From NCBI RefSeq assembly GCF_000264905.1, contig NW_006763144.1:1630888-1694887 (forward strand): 64,000 nucleotides of DNA, given 5' to 3'. Source of the stretch: Stereum hirsutum FP-91666 SS1 (lineage: Eukaryota; Basidiomycota; Agaricomycetes; Russulales; Stereaceae). The translations under genes were made by a program, and so were the position numbers. Shown here piece by piece: positions 11,912 to 23,440 of this stretch (its first letter is position 1; every line of letters starts with the position of its first letter). Below the pieces are notes generated by a model. The model was given only the letters and a program-made list of their open reading frames with translations, made no database searches and had not been told where the DNA came from.

Positions 11912-12411
11912 TTCCCAACTATCACTTTACGGTGATAGTAGGGTTATGTGGGACCGAACCTGCGAGAATTTTCTGGGTTGTGACAGAACGATGGTTGTGA
12001 CTGTTGTGTTACGTGTGGCACTTCGTGACGGTGGTGGCCCTTCTTCTGCCTTTACTTTACTCGTCGGGCCTTTCTTCTTTCTCACTCTCTCACTCTCTTG
12101 CCCAATGCGTTACCAGCAATAACAACGAGCACCAACTACTTTGGCTTTTCTCTATCTTTTTTGTGTGTCGTTTGTCGTCGACGAGTAGCTCAGGTTTTCC
12201 TCTTTACGTTGTTTGATTTCTCTACCTCTAAGAGGTTTTTTTTTTCCTACCGTGACCGGTCTGTTTATTGTTACCTCAAGTAGGTCGCTTCGTTTTCTAC
12301 CTCTACGAGGTTTTATTGTACCGCGACCGGTCTGTGATACCACGAGAGGTTCTGTGTGTTATGCTAGTATATATACTGTGAGGGCAGATCTTTTTGGTAG
12401 GATTTTCATAT
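11912..12411 (+). repeat. Right copy of about 500-bp direct repeat
   Basis: Same sequence as 10765-11264, including the hairpin (arms 11918-11925 and 11932-11939) and the paired palindromic modules near its end. Its right boundary is undetermined, because the left copy is truncated by the gap at the equivalent base. The identity implies a very recent duplication, active homogenisation, or duplicated assembly. Confidence 0.8.
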
Positions 12412-13191
12412 GCGTTCGACAGGTTAGGTGGGGGAGGGGGGACGGGACTTACTTTTCGTTGAGATGGCTTTGGTTTTTGTTGTGATCCTTGCATGACGTC
12501 ACTGATGAAACTTTCATGTTTTTCTCGCGTGATGTTACCTGATTTAGACAAGTGTGTTGTGGCGCTTGTGGCGCTTCATTGCTCAAGTGAGGACGCCTGT
12601 CAAGTGCGAAATATTCTCTGTTCGGTGTTCTCAGCTTCGGTTTAGGTGCGATTACTTCTTATAGTGAGCCGATTCTGACCTGTTCTCTTTTTCGGTTTAG
12701 CTTTCTTTTTCTCGTTGGTTGTTCCGTTCTAATCATAGTTCGAATGGTTCGTTCGGTTGTTACTTCTTGGAAGGCCGTGCGCAGTGCATTTGTGGAGTGA
12801 TTAGTTGCTTTTTTGCCGTTGTTGAGTTTTAGTTTGAGTGCTGTGGTCATGGGCAGAGACCCTTGGGGTGGGGGAGATTTGGCGATACAGGGTACGTGGT
12901 CTCATCCGTTCCTGGCGTTTGTGAGCGATGTCGAATGCTCCCGAATGATTGCCTATGTGCGGTTTATCTCGATTTGGTTGATGAATGATGGCTTTTTCTT
13001 TTTGGAGTTGTGTAATGAATGGCATGTGGCACGCGTAGCACACGGCGTTTCTTTGGGGCGACTGCTGAAAAGGCCTACGATGGTCGGAGTCGTTCTGCTC
13101 ACCTTTGGATTGTCTTTTCGTTCTCTTTAATGAAGGTGAGGTTCTTGCTTTCACTTACGATGTTTTCCTCATGCGTATCTCATCTCTGTAG
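12412..13191. other. Upstream region of the first F-box/LRR gene
   Basis: T/G-rich noncoding stretch. It contains a perfect CRE-type palindrome TGACGTCA (12494-12501). An ATG at 13130, followed at once by a good donor (GTGAGG) and an acceptor just before 13192, could add a two-codon first exon to the next gene. Nothing else was recognised. Confidence 0.4.
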
Positions 13192-14896
13192 ATGTCTTGT
13201 CGTCGTGCGTTGGGCACCGTTGAAGTCCTCACTTCCCTGTTTGGACTCACAGGAAGAAAGTCGAACATTCAAAATGCGTTGGTTTGTAAGATATGGGCGA
13301 CGTATGCGATCCCTAGGATATGGGGTCGCGTGGACTTGTCGGTATTTCGAGCCCTCCGAGGAACAGTTGTGACTGAATCTGGGGTTGTGGTGAGTTCTCG
13401 TCCGTTAGCCTGTTGGTATAAGGATCCTGACGAGGTTGTAGAAGCTTGCTTCCGATCTCGTTCCATCTGAATGGGAAGGCTTTATCAACCTTTGCGGACG
13501 TGTACATTGTGTTGACGCGGATGGTTCTTCGGATGGGGTTCGCTTGTGTTCGGAGTCGACGCAGTTGATGTCAACGTGGGGCATTACAAGCATCTTCCCG
13601 AATTTATCGTCCCTTCGTGCCCACGCCCACAATCTACAACGTGCTTATCTGTCCCCTTCGATTCGGGAGATGACTTTGTGGATCAATAAAGACGTTCGCT
13701 CTCGCGAAAAGGAGTCCGTTCAGGCCAAGATTGACCTCATTTGGCTACATTCCCCGAATATCGAGGTACTTTACGTCGACGGCGACTCCCGCCTTTTCGA
13801 GTTCAGGGATGATCTGTGCCGTCTTTTCGAGCATCTACCTCGACTTCGTCGCGTGGTCCTTGCGCCGTGTGCCGTCTCATCTTCGGTGTTGGCCACGTTT
13901 GCGAAGATGAGGAACCTGGAGAGCATTTGTGTGGCCGAAGCGGGGAGGAGCAGAGGAGAAAAGGTAGTGGGGCTCGCTCGTGCCGGAGACATGCTCCTCC
14001 CATCGAAGATCACGGCAGAAATGTTTGAGTCGCTCCGCGATTTCAGCTTCATCTCGCCGTCGTTTCCGGAAGCGCTTCGATACTTCTCCGTGGACCTTGG
14101 CTTTCCTTGCCAGAATCTGGTGTCCCTTTGGGTACATTTTCCGACTGGGACGACGTTAGCTCCCGCTGATGTTCGAGAGCTGTTATGCGTTCTTTCGGGA
14201 TCGTGTAGAAGGGTGAAATGTCTTACCCTCCGGCTGGCGGCGCTCAGTCTCGACGCGATTTCGAATGCCGATTCATTCCCTCAACTCCAGTTTGGCCATA
14301 TTGAACCATTCCTCACTTTTACGTCCCTCATGGAGTTCGCGGTTGATCACACTCTGCCTTTGGATCTTAGTTTACGGGACATGAGGCGTATAGCACGAAG
14401 AGCTGTGGGGTTTTCACGGTTGTGGTTGAACCCATTTCCATCGATTCCTTTAGAACCTGGAACTCCTATCTGCTGTCTGGAAGAATTTTCGCGGTCTTGC
14501 CCATTGTTGGAGCGTCTCGCGCTTTACGTAGACGGCAGTAGAGGCTGGACGTCATCTCCGGACCCGGTGGAAAGGAGTGCTGTTAAAGAGTTCTTCGTTG
14601 GGTGGTCCTCGGTCCCACTATTGCTGGATGAAGGTTTTCTTGAAAATCGGGAGAGTTTGGCGATTTTATTCTCCCACGTCTTTTCGTCGTGGACGGCGGT
14701 CACTTCAATCTTGGACTACGGGGGCATATCTTCGACAGCGATGGTTCGCGCCGAGATGCGTAGTTGTGGTATTGTGGGTCAAGCCAAACGGAGATACGTG
14801 AAGGAACAAGCAATGGGGTGGAAGGTCATCACTGCATTGGCGCAGTCCTTGCGTCAAAGAAGAAGGGTTTTGAATTCATCGTCAGGGGTGTTGTGA
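13192..14896 (+). CDS. F-box/LRR-like protein, paralog A
   Basis: Two exons fit. Exon 1 (13192-13389, 66 codons) carries an F-box-like helix set (VEVLTSLFGLTG, then ALVCKIWATYAIPRIWGRVD). After an intron with donor GTGAGT and acceptor TTGTAG, exon 2 starts near 13440 (KLASDLVPSEWEG...) and runs to the stop at 14896. The long exon holds irregular leucine-rich repeats and the signatures shared by all five paralogs here: an IFPNL..L block, a LWLNPFPS block, the CPLLERLALYVDGS block and an EFFVGWSS block. F-box proteins bind Skp1 and present targets to the SCF ubiquitin ligase, while the LRR part would recognise substrate. Substrates are unknown. An upstream mini-exon (ATG AAG, 13130-13135) may be the true start. 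It is tandem with two paralogs downstream. Confidence 0.72.
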
Positions 14897-15282
14897 TGGT
14901 TTTTCTAGTGTTTATAGCGGGCATCTTAATTCGGCTATCTATCGTCACAGAGCTTTAACTAGGCTTAATGCTGTATAGTATTGGTTCGTTGTATAACGTG
15001 AAGTCGTGTCGGCGATCACGAAGATATTTATTGGCGATGTGGGGCTACTAATTTATGGTCTCCTGTTACTTTGAATTGTGATGCGAGTGGTGTACGTCGC
15101 TCACCCAAATGGAATAGGTCAGGGTCATTCCCGAAATCGGTGATGGTATTTACAAGTGAGAAAGTTATAAGTTGGATTTCAGTGGAGAGATTCTGCTGTA
15201 TTAGTCGCCTTTAGATTTTGAATCGTGAGTTTTTTCTTTCCATCTCATCCGTTCACAGAACTTGCTCAATGTATTGCTGCAG
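14897..15282. other. Intergenic region between F-box paralogs A and B
   Basis: A/T-rich, with no coding signal that I recognise. It includes the 3' end of paralog A and the leader of paralog B. A possible acceptor (CTGCAG) immediately precedes the ATG at 15283, so a short 5' exon of B may lie in this stretch. Confidence 0.4.
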
Positions 15283-17024
15283 ATGCACTTATTCTTCAGG
15301 ATCTACGACGTTCTAGAGAACTTCATCCGGCATGTGGACATGGTAGACCTTCCGCGTGTCGTCGGGGTATGCAAGGAGTGGTATGAAATCGGTATGGATG
15401 TTCTCTGGGAGAAGGTCGATTTTCGCATTTTCGGGTGTTTAGGCGTTTTGAAAAGGCTTTCATTCCGTTGGAACTACTTGGTATGTTCGTTCTGTACATG
15501 CGAGATATGTAGCTTAACATTTTACAGGAATTCACCGAAGTCCTGCTTGTCTTGGAGAACTGGCCTCGCTTCAAAAGGAACTGTCGTCGTGTTCGGTTCC
15601 TGGGTAACGATCCCTCTATTGGACAAATTGGTCTTGGTCCCCAGTCCATTCGTGCCCTTCGTGGTCTTGTCCAGGATGGGACATTATTCCCCAATGTCCG
15701 ATCCCTGTGGCTTACGGACGACTGCTTGGATCCCATATTCATGAGCGCTTCTGTGGAGCACTTGACCTGGTATTTCGAGCCGGAATACATAGGGAAAGTG
15801 GAATCCTTCATTACGAATGCGAAGCACGTCGGATCGCGTATGCCCTGCCTTAGATCCTTGTCGGTGCAGGCCTCGGCGATAGTCCACGAATGTCAGGCGT
15901 CAATCGCGGAGTTGTGCTTCGCTCTTCCATGCCTTCGGTCGATCGCACTTCCTCGGTACACCGTTGGTCCGTGGGTTATGTATGCATTGAGCATCGCTCC
16001 GATACTGGAGTCCATCACCACAAACGACCCACCGGATACGCTAGGGATGTACGGCCATGTCGGGGAGCGGGAAGCCACTTTACAGTGGTCGATATCGGCG
16101 TTGACAGTGCACGGCGCTTGCTTTGGCAGCCTTCGTCGCTTATCCTTGGCGCTTCCGTATCTGGAGTACGGAGTCATGTTCTTTGGCCAAGCATTATGCC
16201 CATGCGAGAGATTGGAGGCTTTGGAGCTATTCGTTGCGTTCCCTGGCGCCGCACGAAGGGCATGTTTATGTGATTTGTTCGAAACACTCTCTAGGAAGTG
16301 CGGAGTTTTGGACAGCTTATCCATCTCGATGGTAACATCCTCGACCGTGGCGAGTGATGTCGTCGGTATCGAGCCCATTGACTATGCGACATTGGAACCG
16401 CTATTCCAGTTTAAAAACCTTCACAACTTCTCCTTATTCCACACGTATCCGCTGAACATGACGGACGAGGAGACGGAACGTTTTGCTATGCAGTGGCCTC
16501 AGCTGCGGTCTTTATCCCTTTGTCGTCACCCATCGGTTCTTCTTCGACCCAAACAGACGTTGATGTCCATCCGTCACTTTGCCCGTTGGTGTCCGGAGTT
16601 GATCTCTCTCGGACTTTATATCGACGCGTTCAAATACGCTCATCATCCCCCGGAAGCGAGATTCAACGAGAAATTTCGCGTCCTAAACGTCGGGGCATCT
16701 CCCTTCCCTCTACATGGACGACCAGATGGGCTCTGGGTCATGGGAGAATTCATCGCGGCGGTGATGCCAATCGGGTCCAGGATCGAAACGGGTTTAGACG
16801 ATTGCCTTTTTGATTCTCAGGAATTCGAGGAATCCTCGTCGGGTGATGGGCTTCGATATGCGGACTTTAGTACACTGGACAGCTATGACGACGGGTGGAG
16901 GAATCTGGATAGTATGGCCCAGTTGTTCAGGAAGTGGGACGATGATGATTTCGATATAGAGGACTTGTGTCCTTGGGATAGTGATTGGAACTTGGGAGGA
17001 GTTTTCCATGAGGACCTGGTTTGA
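15283..17024 (+). CDS. F-box/LRR-like protein, paralog B
   Basis: Exon 1 is 15283-15480 (exactly 66 codons) and exon 2 is 15528-17024, joined in phase 0 (donor GTATGT, acceptor TTACAG). Exon 1 encodes a degenerate F-box: YDVLENFIRHVDMVDLPRV, then VCKEWYEIGMDVLWEKVDF. Exon 2 (about 498 residues) has the family blocks LFPNVRSLWL, LDPIFMSASVEHL, an ARWCPELISLGLYIDAF block and VGASPFPLH. Unlike its siblings it ends in a long acidic tail rich in Asp, Glu and Trp (about the last 70 residues). The likely role is substrate adaptor of an SCF complex, inferred only from architecture. The LWLNP motif of paralogs A, C and D is replaced here by a diverged SLCRHPS version. Confidence 0.75.
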
Positions 17025-18032
17025 GTGTATCATCGATTTTTTTCCTTCTACGTTTAGTATCTATTTGTCCCATCGGTGTACGATACTACATATTCACCGA
17101 TAGCGGTGGTGGCTATTTATGTTTCCACATCGAGCTTCGCGTAGTATTTAATGATGTGCTTTGAGTGTATCTTGGTATATTTAGTCTTCGTAGTTAGAAG
17201 AGTCTTCGCGATTCCTCCTTGTTTAATGAATAAGTGCACCATTCATTTTCTGAAGTCATGTTGGTCGTATGTGTCTTTCTTTCTTTATAGAATGCTGTGG
17301 CGGTGGCGTCGGCGTGGATTCTCATGGAAGGTGATCGCGCGGCATTTGTATTTCTGCTTTCGGCGATGTCCGATCTTTTCTTTCCTTCTTCGTTTTCGTT
17401 TTCGTTCCGTGCGGTGCTGTTGAAAGACTTCCGTTGGACAACAGTGCTTTCTTTCTTCCTTTTTTTTTCTTGGTCGGCTTGGATGATTACCTGGTATGTG
17501 GCCTTTTGGTAGAGGATATGATGAGCACTTGAGGCATCTTTTTATTTTGATGATCTATGCGTTTTGGAAGGTCCACCACGAGACCAAGAGACGTTCTTTG
17601 AGACTAGTTTTGTTATATTTTATTCTCTTCGTGGAGTCCTTTGCTGAGTCTGGATCTGAGCGAGGGTTTATCGTGTGTGTTCACGACGGCGTTCGGGAGT
17701 GGTTGAGTGAGTGCTAGTTTACGGTTTAGGCTGTGCGCTGATTGTCCCAGCTTAGAAGCCGCCAATACGGTGTCTGTACCTGTATCATGAGTGGGACTTG
17801 GGAGAGCTATTCGGGTATCATTTTACTCCCCTTATGGGTAAGTTTAGATCACGAATGCCTTTTGATGCTGATATGTTAGTGGCTTGATCGTATCTGCTTC
17901 TAGCAAATCATTTGTGATACTCCATGTTCATGTGTTGCATTGATGTGACTTTTCATTTTTATTTGTCGTCTCCTTGCTACTTATACGCTACTTATACGCG
18001 CGTCTCCAGGAGAAGGTCTTTCCTGTTGCGCT
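17025..18032. other. Intergenic region between F-box paralogs B and C
   Basis: About 1 kb, T-rich, with short open frames at 17151-17717 that have no recognisable product and biased, low-complexity composition (Phe/Arg-rich). No F-box signature could be found in them. A direct repeat CTACTTATACG CTACTTATACG is present near 17976. I see no gene. Confidence 0.4.
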
Positions 18033-19866
18033 ATGGTCGTGCATACCGGTATGTGCGTTTTGCATTGAGTTGTCCTTCGCTTACTCGTAATTGCAGCTAA
18101 GTGGTCTACGTTGCCAGTGGAAGTACTTCGCAGGGTGTTTCATTCTCTTCCGGCATCAAGCAACGCTAGAAACGCTCGTGTCTGTCGAGATTGGTCGGAT
18201 GTCGCGTTGACCGAGGTCTGGGGTTCAGTTAGTGTGGATGTTTTCCGTGGGCTGCGGGCCATGGATTTACGAATCAAGAGCTACGAAGAGATGGATAGTT
18301 TGATCTTGGTACGTTGTTGTTTATAATGACATGGATGTCGTCGGTGGTTCATCACTTCGAAAGATATTTCCTCGGGAGCCGACTTACCGAGACTGGGAGT
18401 CGTTCGATAGAAACAGTCATCGGGTGACTTCTCTTCGGCTTCCGAGTGGCACGTCGGGTCATTCAATGTCTGACACGGCTTTGGATGTTCTACGTGCAAC
18501 AAGGCTCCGTCCGGCCATATTCCCGAATCTCAGGACTATCTTTTGCACACTGAGCTCCCTGGATCCACTCTTTATGTCCGAGAGTGTGTCGGAACTCAGG
18601 ATCGAAATCGACGTTGACGTCACGAAGGATTTACGTTGGAGAGACAAGGCGAGCCATCTGGTGGAGGCCATCATTGCACGGATGCCGAAGATTCAGAAGC
18701 TCCTGATTGGTGTGGAGGGTCGTGGTCGTACCCAGGTGGCACGCTACGCTGGGTTTATGGAACATTTCAGCGTATTGGTCGCCTCCCTTCCCTACTTGCA
18801 AGAGTTCGTTCGCCCGGCGGGTGTGATATCGCCATCGCTGCTCCGCGGCCTATCACAATTACACCACTTATCTCGAATCGGTCTAGCGAACAGTGCACGG
18901 GAGATTGATGGAGACTTGAGGCTCATTAGGACTGCTGAGGCCATAGACGTTGGTCTTCTGGGCGCATCCTTTCCGTCTCTCCAGAATCTCGAGATCACAG
19001 CTGTCTCTACGGATGTCGTCGAGCGGTTGCTGGGGAACGTTTACTTCCCGTCATCGTGGCTGACCGACATATCGCTCCACTTCGTGCCCCTGCGACAGAC
19101 AAGCAATGAGTACATCGAGTTGATGATACGCGGTCTTTCGTCTTGTATTCGACTGAAGGCGTTGATGATTCGATACGGAGAAGTGCGGGGACGGGTGTCT
19201 AGCGGCGGAATTCCGTTGGAAGAGGATGTTATGAGGCCATATCGTTTTGGCGACATTCAACTGCTCCTAGGAATTGGGAAACTGAAGTCATTCGCTTTGA
19301 CCCATCCACTCCCGATTGAAGTTACGGCTGAAGAGGGTTACAGGCTTGCGGAAGCGGCTCGTGGATTCGATTGCCTTTGGTTGAATCCTTCTCCGCGGCT
19401 TGAAGGGTCAAGCCCTTTACCTATTGGAGTGTTAGGCGCGTTTGCCGAACAGTGTACAGAGCTTCGCAGGTTGGGTATTTACATGGATGCTACTGGTGAG
19501 GTGCCCGTTCCGTTTAATATTGTTACGTTCAGGAAATTGGAGCAACTATTTATTGGGAGGTCTCTTATTGTTTCGATGCATGGTGTGTGTATGGATAGTG
19601 CATATGCTTGTTGGAGCGTTGTTAGCCAGTTTCTTTCGTCTTTATTTTGCCCAAGATGCTCGTTGGTAACTATATTTGACAAGGACGTCATCATGGGAGA
19701 TGCCTTTTGTCGCCGTGTTCTTGGGGACGAGGAAGTGGATGGTTTTGTTGGTGTCGAAGGTTGGCGAGTCGTACAGGGGATACTGGGGGTATTTACTGTA
19801 GAGTTTAGAGGTTTCCACCGGAGGGTTCGGGATTTAGAGCGAGAACTGATCGCCTTGGGAAGATGA
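18033..19866 (+). CDS. F-box/LRR-like protein, paralog C
   Basis: Three exons: 18033-18048 (16 nt), 18097-18308 and 18364-19866. Exon 1 ends in phase 1 with donor GTATGT; exon 2 to 3 is phase 0. The best F-box of the set: KWSTLPVEVLRRVFHSLPAS, then ARVCRDWSDVALTEVWGSVSVD. Counting back from the end of exon 2, the LPVEVL leucine starts a 198-nt stretch of the same length as in the other paralogs. The last exon has LFMSESVSELRIEIDVD, leucine-rich segments, FDCLWLNPSPRL, CTELRRLGIYMDAT and LEQLFIGRS, and a short basic/acidic helix at the C-terminus. Role: probable SCF substrate receptor. Low-complexity TTTC and GT tracts follow the stop. Confidence 0.8.
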
Positions 19867-22028
19867 GTTTGGCGTCTTTCTTTATGTCACGGTTTCGTTT
19901 TCTTTCTTTCTTTCTTTCGTTCTCCCTCTCTGTCTCTCTCCTTCTTCGCCTTCTTTCTTATCTTTGTGTGCGTTTGTGCGTGTGTGTGTGTGTGTGTGTA
20001 TACCGCAGTCGATGACTATGTACGTTGATTATATTCGTCAATTTTAATTGGATGACTGTCGTTTTACAATCCCGCCTTGAAGGGTGGCACTGTGAGTCTC
20101 GTTTTACATGGGTCGTATGTTCGAGTTCTTTAAGTGTATTGTCCGTGGTCTTCTTCTTCTCGCGTTCGGTCGTGACAGTTCCAAACCAATCAATTATATA
20201 CGAGTAGAACAACTATTGTCGGAAGGGAAGGACCGCAAAGAGAATGGGGCCCACGAACCTGGGTGGCAACCGGGTGGAGACCTGTATGTTCTGACGTCAT
20301 TGTTTCGCGGCGGATAGCGGGACGCGTGGGCCTAGCTGATTCCGTTGCTTCTTCTCCTCTTGCTCGCGTTCCCTTTCCTCCTCTCTTCTTTCTCTTTTTC
20401 TTCGTTATTCCCACTTTTTTTGTCTCTGATATGAAGTTCATCTCGCTGGGAAGATATACAATCTTGATGGACTGAGCATGTGTTGAGATACGGGGTACGT
20501 TCGGCGTCCCTACTTATTGTAAAGCCGCTTCGCCGTGCTAATCTTTCATCCGCTGGTACATGTACATCCTGTACTCTGTTGTTTCGAGTGTAGTGTGATG
20601 AGGGGTGCGTGCGATGAACGCGATCATGTTCTTGGTGCATAAGAATGTGTATCAAGAGAAGGATATCAACTGTTAGGTTTCGTATAACGCTCACGTTATT
20701 TGAGCGAGATCGAAAAGTGTGCGTACCCTTCCCCACTTTCTCCTCCTCTGTGCTTCTGGGCCGTGACTAGCACGCGTCTCAACACAGTCGTCGCGGTTCG
20801 TAAGGCCCTTTGCATTCGCTTCCTTAGCAAAAATGCTTATTGAACTTGTTTACATATCGCTCGTCTTCTGCCCTAGGCTCGCTCATGGTCTTCTCGTTCG
20901 TATTCGACCCTGTGCTTTCCTCCGTTTCCTCACCCCGGCTTCCGGCCTTCGAGGCCGGATTGTGAATGAGTATAATATACGTGGTGCGCTGTTGTTTTTT
21001 TTGCCAGATATTCCGTGTTTTAACAAGCTCTGTTGCAGTGGTCTCTCATGTTTGACTTATGCGGCGTGCGCATATTCCAATAATCGGTAGGGATCTCCGC
21101 CCTTTGTTCCTTATTGCCTGGCGTCGTTATCCTCGTGAGTCCCTTCTTAGACTCATACGTTTCAACGTCTGGGAACAACAGGATATGATATACCTGTGGG
21201 AGATTGTGATCATTGAGCATCGGGCCACATACCCTGAAGAGCAGTGTCCGTATTGCGTGATTTTATCACTCCTCCTCCCTCGTCAGTTGCAGTCGTCATC
21301 TAGGTTGCTCGCAATACACTTCATACATCGGACGTCGATGGACGTCGTCTAGACTCAAGTCCCTTCATGGTTTCCACAGAGATACAGGACTTGTGAGCGA
21401 GGGATGGAGGATTCGATGTTACGATACAAGGGGTCTTGCATCTCGTGAGCCTGGCGCTCTACGTGTTGCTTACCATTGCTTGTGTTGCGGTTTTTGTTTC
21501 CTGTGATATCCCGAAGCTTTCGTCTTTTGTTCGGCTTTGGTTTGGTTTGTATGGAGCTCATGCAGTGGCGGCAACGTTGAGTTGCGCCCGTCATTAATAC
21601 GATCCAATTTTGTGTATCCGCACTATACTTTGAGCAGTGCCGAAAACCATCAGTCAAATGGCTCCACACTGTGTCTCGTGATTATCGCTAGCAACTACAG
21701 TGATGCCCGCAGAGTTCGCGGATTCAGAGGTCGGGAGATGTTGACGACATATTTTAACAGTCTCGAGACTGGTTTTACTCAATGGTGGAAGCATTGGTGG
21801 CCGGCGTAAGTTCTTTAGCGAGTGTTCGCTGGCGAAGATCACGGGTGTTCTTGAGCAGCCGATGGATACCGAGGATTGAGATAGTGCAAAAAAAAACTAA
21901 TCGATATTACAAAGGTTCCAACGGCACAACTCTGAACCAACTCGAAAGACATGATCGTGACTTCGAAAGCTCGTGTCTGGGATGAGCTCGCCGTATACAG
22001 ATCCTCCCATTGGCATTGGATACGGCGT
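19867..22028. other. Intergenic region with microsatellites; no firm gene
   Basis: About 2.2 kb. It holds a TTTC tract (19899-19918) and a GT tract (19979-19999). Open frames at 20833-21090 and 21059-21352 are short. The second contains an arrangement ending in W-E-Q-Q-D-M-I-Y-L-W-E that faintly resembles the F-box exon of the neighbouring family, but I could not join it to an LRR exon. It may be a decayed paralog. A minus-strand 134-codon frame at 20332-20736 has the composition of chance translation. Confidence 0.35.
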
Positions 22029-22754
22029 TCACTGAGAAGTGGCTTGTCCGATTTCCATGACATCGGGCATGTCTGTTGATGAATGAGATTCGTATGTGTA
22101 TGTGGTGCCAGAGTAAGTTTGTGTACATACCCGGTACTCCTTCGGTATACTCCTGCTGTGGCTGGCTGGCTTGAAGGAAGGCGTGGTCTTCCTGCTGTGC
22201 TGAGGTGGACTGGTGGACGTGTAAGTATGGAAACAATTGTTCAGTAATGTATGGTTACAAACGGCGTTAGTCTGTGTGGGGTTGCCAGTCGGCTCCGGGT
22301 ACTGGAAGACGTTTCTGAACGCGGACTCAAATCCGGGCTGGAAGGCGATTCAGAAGTGGGGATGGGGTGGAATGCATGAAGACGGTACTTACGTGGTTCA
22401 TGGCGGCTGCAGCGACAGCTCGATCGAAGTCGCTCATCTCGTGCTCGGGCGGGATATCCGCCGGAGTGGCCTATACGAACTGTTGGGCTCTAGACATTGT
22501 ATCGGAGGAGAGGAAGTACACACCGTGTCATGCGGACCTGCTTCCATACGGTCTCTGATATGCTGCCGGAGTAGGGCGTTCTCTACTTGTAAAGTAGCGT
22601 TTTGGAGGATAAGGGTAGCATTGGTGAGTCGCGCTTTTTGGAGTTCATTGCTGGCCTCGAGTCGAGCGTTTTGCAGCTCTAGTAAAAGTATTGCGAGAGA
22701 GGCGTCGGATCGATCGCTCATGTCTTCGAGGTTTGTGAGGATAGTTGTATGCAA
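22029..22754 (-). CDS. Small coiled-coil protein, multi-exon, unknown function
   Basis: Five exons can be joined on the minus strand. The first (from 22754, or from the internal Met at 22721) encodes about 75 residues of heptad-like helix (LAILLLELQNARLEASNELQ, then ATLILQNATLQVENALLRQH). The second gives ATPADIPPEHEMSDFDRAVA, spliced with an acceptor at TATAG. The third begins PGFESAFRNVFQYPEPTGNP, the fourth is Gln-rich (STSAQQEDHAFLQASQPQQE), and the last ends DMPDVMEIGQATSQ with a stop at 22029-22031. The helix may mediate dimerisation, and the tail is polar and probably disordered. No family is recognised; a short transcription regulator or scaffold is possible. Each splice site is a normal GT-AG pair with about 50-nt introns, which supports a real gene. 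Confidence 0.55.
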
Positions 22755-23440
22755 TGAGATGGGGATGGGGATGGGGGGGTTGGAGACGAGACGGGGACGA
22801 CGACGGAGCTGAGTATAAGTCGTTATTCTTAACCTGTCCGTTACGGGAAGTGATTGGATTGAGAAGGGTTCGTTAATGAAAGGAATGATGGGCCCTTGCG
22901 TTAGCGGTTAAACGCCAAGGGCCGCCCATTCAATCGGTTGTGCGACTTTGCTTCGTGATGTTGAAACGGCATTATGAGTATCAGCTGTGGTTCTTGGGAT
23001 GGTTCACGGGATTTCACCGTCTCTTCTGTGCTTCCTGTTTGGAGATATGTCTGGTAGACGAGTTTGTAACATCGCCGCCTTGCCTGTTGTGGTGTGGACG
23101 TTCTGTAAGTCCAGGTTCTTTGAGGTACGTCGTCGCGGATGCTAATCCACTTTTGTCAAAGCGTCGAAGTATATCGCGTTCCTTTCAGCGGTGAGTTACA
23201 TCCATCTTCTTGTGACCTTTGGAGGGCGTTGAGTATACGTAGTGAAAGATCTTCTGGTTTGAATAGGTCAGTCAGATGTCGAGGGTCGACGGTGATGTTG
23301 ATGCCCAACACGGCTTTACCGTCCTGTTTTTTCCCCCTTTTCTCTTTCTTCTTTCGTTCTTCCGCCCCCTTTTTTCTTTCTTTTTTGCTTTTCGCGAGGG
23401 TATGTAAAGGTAGCGTTCTTTCCGTCGGGGTCTTTTCCTT
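22755..23440. other. Divergent promoter region with a strong hairpin
   Basis: It separates the coiled-coil gene (minus) from the DUF6697-like gene (plus). It holds a conspicuous hairpin at about 22891-22923: the GGCCCTTGCGTT arm pairs with AACGCCAAGGGCC, one base bulged. There are no convincing exons, although small 5' exons of the plus gene could lie at 22940-23200. Confidence 0.45.
22891..22923. other. Long imperfect hairpin
   Basis: GGCCCTTGCGTT (left arm) and AACGCCAAGGGCC (right arm) pair over 12 bp with a single extra G bulged, around a loop of about 8 nt. The flanks (AATGATGG... and ...GCCCATT) could partly extend the stem. It lies in noncoding DNA between divergent genes. Confidence 0.7.

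Noticed and set aside
10857..12343. Small frames repeated in both copies of the 500-bp repeat (for example 10857-11069 and 12004-12216)
   Set aside because: They recur only because the DNA is duplicated. Phe/Leu/Ser-rich with no motif.
10765..12411. Complete LTR retrotransposon
   Set aside because: The copies do not show clear TG...CA ends, there is no gag/pol between them, and only about 650 bp (partly N) separates them.
20332..20736. 134-codon minus-strand frame
   Set aside because: The C-terminal Lys/Glu run is the translation of a T/C-rich tract. No recognisable domain.
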